The notes below the pieces were generated by a model. It did no database searches, was not told where the DNA came from, and saw only the letters and a program-made list of their open reading frames with translations. A stretch of DNA of 10,108 nt from contig CANBUF010000040.1 of assembly GCA_947372575.1 (NCBI GenBank), positions 1 to 10,108 on the forward strand, in the 5' to 3' direction. How positions within the stretch are numbered: the stretch's first letter is position 1; the number at the start of each line of letters is the position of its first letter. The stretch is from Alcaligenaceae bacterium. GTDB taxonomy: Bacteria > Pseudomonadota > Gammaproteobacteria > Burkholderiales > Burkholderiaceae. Shown in pieces: positions 7,762 through 10,108 of the stretch. The translations under genes and the position numbers were made by a program.

Positions 7762-8691
7762 ATGCAACGACATGTTCCTTTACGCTTGTTCCGACGCGGT
7801 CCAGCCGCTGAGGTCAAGCTGGCATGCATGGTACTGCTCAGCTTGGCGTTGCTTGTTACTGATGCCAACTGGAAAACACTGAACCCGCTGCGTCAGTCAA
7901 TTTCAATCGGACTGTATCCGTTTGAGCGGGCGGTGATGTTGCCGCGAGACGCCATTTACCTGGTACATGACTGGTACAACGCAGCAGCGGCGATCAAAGC
8001 CGAAAACGAAGGTTTGCAGCGCCAGCGTATTGAACTTGCCCAAGTCACTAGTAATGCCGCGCAGCTTGCCGCCGAAAACGCGCAGCTACGCCGACTCATG
8101 GGTGTCTTTGATAAAACAGTCGAACAGCCCGCTATTGTGGTCGAGGTCTTGTATGAGCCTGCGAACGCTTTTAATCGGCGACTGGTCTTCAACAAGGGCA
8201 GTAGTGATGGGATTGCTCCAGGTATGCCAATTATTGACGAGGGAGGGGTCGTTGGGCAGATTATCCGCGTGACACCCATGTCCTCCGAAGCCGCGATGCT
8301 GACCGATGAAGTGGTTTCCATCCCGGTTCAGATTTTACGTAATGGTCTGCGCCTGATTGCCTTTGGATCGACCACGCCCGGTCGTGTGGAAGTGCGTTAT
8401 TTTTCAAGTGATGCGGACATACGCGAAGGCGATATGCTCGTGACCAGCGGAGTAGGTGGTGTGTTTCCGCCAGGTCTGGCGGTCGGCAAAATCGAGAGCG
8501 TTGAGCGCAATGCTTCAACCGGTTTTGCCCGTGCAGAAGCACAACCTTCATCTCACCCGGAACGTTATCGTCATTTTCTTGTCCTACAGGTTCCCGTTGA
8601 TGGAAACGAGACACCTGTGCGTGCCTTGCCATCTGCGGCCTCTTTGCCCAATCGAACGGAGCCTGCCGGTGCGACAACCAAGTCAAAGTGA
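7762..8691 (+). CDS. mreC: Rod-shape-determining protein MreC
   Basis: MreC is a bitopic inner-membrane protein whose periplasmic domain activates PBP2 within the elongasome. The 309-residue chain has a short basic cytoplasmic head (MQRHVPLRLFRRG), one membrane helix at about residues 18-35, a coiled coil at about 74-113 (ENEGLQRQRIELAQ ... ENAQLRRLM) that dimerises the protein, and the double beta-barrel domain from about 122 to 285. Characteristic pieces are LYEPANAFNRRLVFNKGSSDGI, GMPIIDEGGVVGQI (154-167) and LVTSGVGGVFPPGLAVGKI. The last 25 residues are Ala/Pro/Thr-rich and probably disordered. No clear Shine-Dalgarno precedes the ATG (upstream bases CCCTGCATTTTT), so it may depend on translation of mreB 14 bp upstream. 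Its last 23 bp overlap the start of mreD. Confidence 0.95.
   Translation: MQRHVPLRLFRRGPAAEVKLACMVLLSLALLVTDANWKTLNPLRQSISIGLYPFERAVMLPRDAIYLVHDWYNAAAAIKAENEGLQRQRIELAQVTSNAAQLAAENAQLRRLMGVFDKTVEQPAIVVEVLYEPANAFNRRLVFNKGSSDGIAPGMPIIDEGGVVGQIIRVTPMSSEAAMLTDEVVSIPVQILRNGLRLIAFGSTTPGRVEVRYFSSDADIREGDMLVTSGVGGVFPPGLAVGKIESVERNASTGFARAEAQPSSHPERYRHFLVLQVPVDGNETPVRALPSAASLPNRTEPAGATTKSK
8658..8661 (+). promoter_or_regulatory. Shine-Dalgarno deciding the GTG start of mreD
   Basis: GGAG inside the 3' end of mreC is spaced seven bases from GTG 8669, supporting a start 23 bp before the mreC stop codon. No comparable site precedes the ATG at 8801. Confidence 0.6.
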
Positions 8692-9253
8692 AATAGCCAG
8701 TACGCGGTCGCGTGCAACACGGCCTCCTGTGCCGCGTCCGCATGCTGTGCGCCCTGATCCGCTGGAAAACCTCACAAGTCCCAGGTATATCTGGTTCACG
8801 ATGATTGTCGTGTGGTTTTTATCGTTATTACCCTGGCGTGCCTGGCAAGCCGCACCGGATGTCTTGCTTCTGGTCATTGCGTTCTGGTCCGTACACGAGT
8901 CAAGACGCGTCGGTATTGTGGTGGCGTTTATGTTTGGTTTGCTCATGGATGTGCACGACGTCGGTCCGCTCGGCCAGCAGGCGCTGACGTATTCCATTGT
9001 TGTGTATGGTGGCTCGGTCTTGCATCGCAGGTTATTGCGGTTTGACCTGTGGAGTCAGGGGTTACACATGTTGCCAGTCTTTTTTGTGGCCAAACTGATC
9101 GGTGTACTAATCTGTGCCTGGCTGGCAAATTTTTGGGCAGGCTGGTTATGGACAGTTGGCGTATTGCTGACTGCGGCTTTGTGGCCTGTGGTCGGCTGGA
9201 TACTCTTATTGCCGCAGCATCGCATGGAAAATGCCGATGCGAACTCGGTCTGA
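8669..9253 (+). CDS. mreD: Rod-shape-determining protein MreD
   Basis: MreD is a polytopic inner-membrane protein of the elongasome that works with MreC to control PBP2. From the GTG at 8669 it has 194 residues: a 38-residue cytoplasmic extension rich in Arg, Pro and Ser, then about six hydrophobic segments (roughly 40-57, 62-75, 81-95, 104-119, 133-153, 157-181). LPWRAWQAAPDVLLLVIAFW (54-73) and GLLMDVHDVGPLGQQAL (90-106) are the recognisable MreD core. I chose GTG 8669 because GGAG (8658-8661) lies seven bases upstream; the frame is open back to 8456 but that part only shadows mreC. An alternative start at ATG 8801 would remove the extension. E. coli MreD is 162 residues. The start overlaps the mreC end by 23 bp, and mrdA starts 12 bp after its TGA. 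Confidence 0.9.
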   Translation: MRQPSQSEIASTRSRATRPPVPRPHAVRPDPLENLTSPRYIWFTMIVVWFLSLLPWRAWQAAPDVLLLVIAFWSVHESRRVGIVVAFMFGLLMDVHDVGPLGQQALTYSIVVYGGSVLHRRLLRFDLWSQGLHMLPVFFVAKLIGVLICAWLANFWAGWLWTVGVLLTAALWPVVGWILLLPQHRMENADANSV

Positions 9254-9265
9254 TATCAGGCAACC

Positions 9266-10108
9266 ATGTTCGAGTTCAAAAAAACAGGTCAACAACACAA
9301 GTATAAATTCATGCTGCGCGCTGTCGTGGCAGGTTTCATTGCGTTAATCGGCTTTGGTTTGTTGATCGTCAGGTTCTGGATACTGCAGGTTGACCGTCAT
9401 GAAGGGCTTGCAGCGCGTGCCGATAGCAACCGGATTGCTGTTGTGCCCATTCCGCCTCGGCGCGGTGAAATCATGGATCGTAATGGCGAGGTGCTGGCGC
9501 GCAATTACCTCAGCTATACACTTGAAGTTGTGCCTGCCCGTGCAGGTAATCTTGATGAGTTGTTCAATGAACTGATGCCCATTGTTTATTTGAGTGCAAC
9601 CGATCAGCGCCGCTTTAAGCGCCGGGTGGCCGAGAGTGGGCGCTACGCGAGTGTGATCTTGCGCAACAACCTCAATGAGACCGAAGCTGCCTGGTTCTCA
9701 GCACATTCATTTCGTTTTCCGGGTGTCGAGCTACGTGCGCGATGGGTGCGTGAATATCCTCAAGGAAAATCTGCGGGGCATGTCGTAGGGTATATCGGTC
9801 GGATTTCAGAGGGCGATGCGGCCTTGCTCGAAGAAGAGGGCCAGATCGGCAACTATCGCGGTACTGATGTTATTGGAAAAAAAGGTCTCGAAAAGACCTA
9901 TGAAACAGCATTGCACGGAAAAACGGGGCTGCAAGAAGTTGAGGTCACTGCGCGTGGCAAGCCTGTGCGTGTGCTCAGACGTGTCGACCCAACTCCGGGT
10001 ACCAATCTTGTTTTGTCGCTCGATATGCGGTTACAGCGTATCGCCGAGAATGCGTTCAAGGACCAACGCGGTGCACTCGTTGCAATCGAACCGAAAACCG
10101 GGGATGTA
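9266..10108 (+). CDS. mrdA: Penicillin-binding protein 2 (MrdA), N-terminal part (3' end outside window)
   Basis: PBP2 is the elongation-specific class B transpeptidase that cross-links peptidoglycan together with RodA. The frame runs from ATG 9266 to the right edge without a stop, 281 full codons. It has a basic cytoplasmic head (MFEFKKTGQQHKYKFMLR), a single membrane helix at about 18-40, PPRRGEIMDRNGEVLARN (63-80) typical of the class B pedestal, a head/anchor region to about residue 200, and GTDVIGKKGLEKTYE followed by HGKTG and GTNLVLSLDMRLQRIAE, which lead into the transpeptidase domain. The SxxK, SxN and KTG catalytic motifs lie beyond the window, so activity cannot be judged. CAGG (9257-9260) five bases before the ATG is a modest Shine-Dalgarno. 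mreD ends 12 bp upstream, and rodA would be expected next. Confidence 0.95.
   Translation, partial: MFEFKKTGQQHKYKFMLRAVVAGFIALIGFGLLIVRFWILQVDRHEGLAARADSNRIAVVPIPPRRGEIMDRNGEVLARNYLSYTLEVVPARAGNLDELFNELMPIVYLSATDQRRFKRRVAESGRYASVILRNNLNETEAAWFSAHSFRFPGVELRARWVREYPQGKSAGHVVGYIGRISEGDAALLEEEGQIGNYRGTDVIGKKGLEKTYETALHGKTGLQEVEVTARGKPVRVLRRVDPTPGTNLVLSLDMRLQRIAENAFKDQRGALVAIEPKTGDV

Noticed and set aside
8456..8668. Upstream extension of the mreD frame
   Set aside because: This part is read out of frame through well-conserved mreC; the GTG at 8669 with GGAG seven bases upstream is a better start.
8261..8743. 160-codon minus-strand open frame across the mreC/mreD junction
   Set aside because: Shadow of two confident genes on the other strand, rich in Arg/His/Pro, with no recognisable features.

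Overview
The window looks like chromosomal housekeeping DNA from a betaproteobacterium of the order Burkholderiales, most likely the Alcaligenaceae (Bordetella/Achromobacter/Pusillimonas/Advenella relatives). The basis is the gene order exoA/pyrE/gatBAC/mreBCD-mrdA, the close match of the MetW, MreC and MreD proteins to remembered Bordetella-type sequences, and a moderate-to-high GC content. Genus cannot be fixed from the window alone. I see no mobile element, CRISPR array, rRNA or tRNA.

Layout, left to right. (1) 1-1563, plus strand: the 3' end of metW overlaps by four bases an AmpG-type muropeptide permease gene. (2) 1550-2341, minus strand: exoA/xthA-type exonuclease III, whose end overlaps the end of ampG by 14 bp and whose start is a TTG behind a good Shine-Dalgarno. 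(3) 2399-3073, plus strand: pyrE, divergent from exoA. (4) 6398-3099, minus strand: gatC-gatA-gatB, a tightly packed operon for the tRNA-dependent amidotransferase. (5) 6399-6703: a 305-bp divergent intergenic region with two hairpins, a 7-bp hyphenated palindrome and candidate -10 elements for both directions. (6) 6704 to the right edge, plus strand: mreB-mreC-mreD-mrdA, the rod-shape/cell-elongation operon. mrdA (PBP2) is cut by the window edge after 281 codons, before its transpeptidase active site.

How the genes work together. MreB, MreC, MreD and PBP2 form the core of the elongasome that builds the lateral cell wall; the gene normally following is rodA, outside the window. AmpG at the other end imports the anhydro-muropeptides released by wall turnover, so wall synthesis and recycling functions bracket the region. 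GatCAB converts mischarged Glu-tRNA(Gln) or Asp-tRNA(Asn) to the correct aminoacyl-tRNA. PyrE makes OMP for pyrimidine synthesis, ExoA repairs abasic sites, and MetW belongs to methionine biosynthesis.

I did not find an undescribed multi-gene system. The points most worth a second look are non-coding or structural: the folded leader/divergent promoter region between gatC and mreB, the proline/arginine-rich N-terminal extension of MreD translated across the end of mreC, start-codon choices for exoA and pyrE, and a 17-nt exact repeat shared in frame by mreB and mreC.
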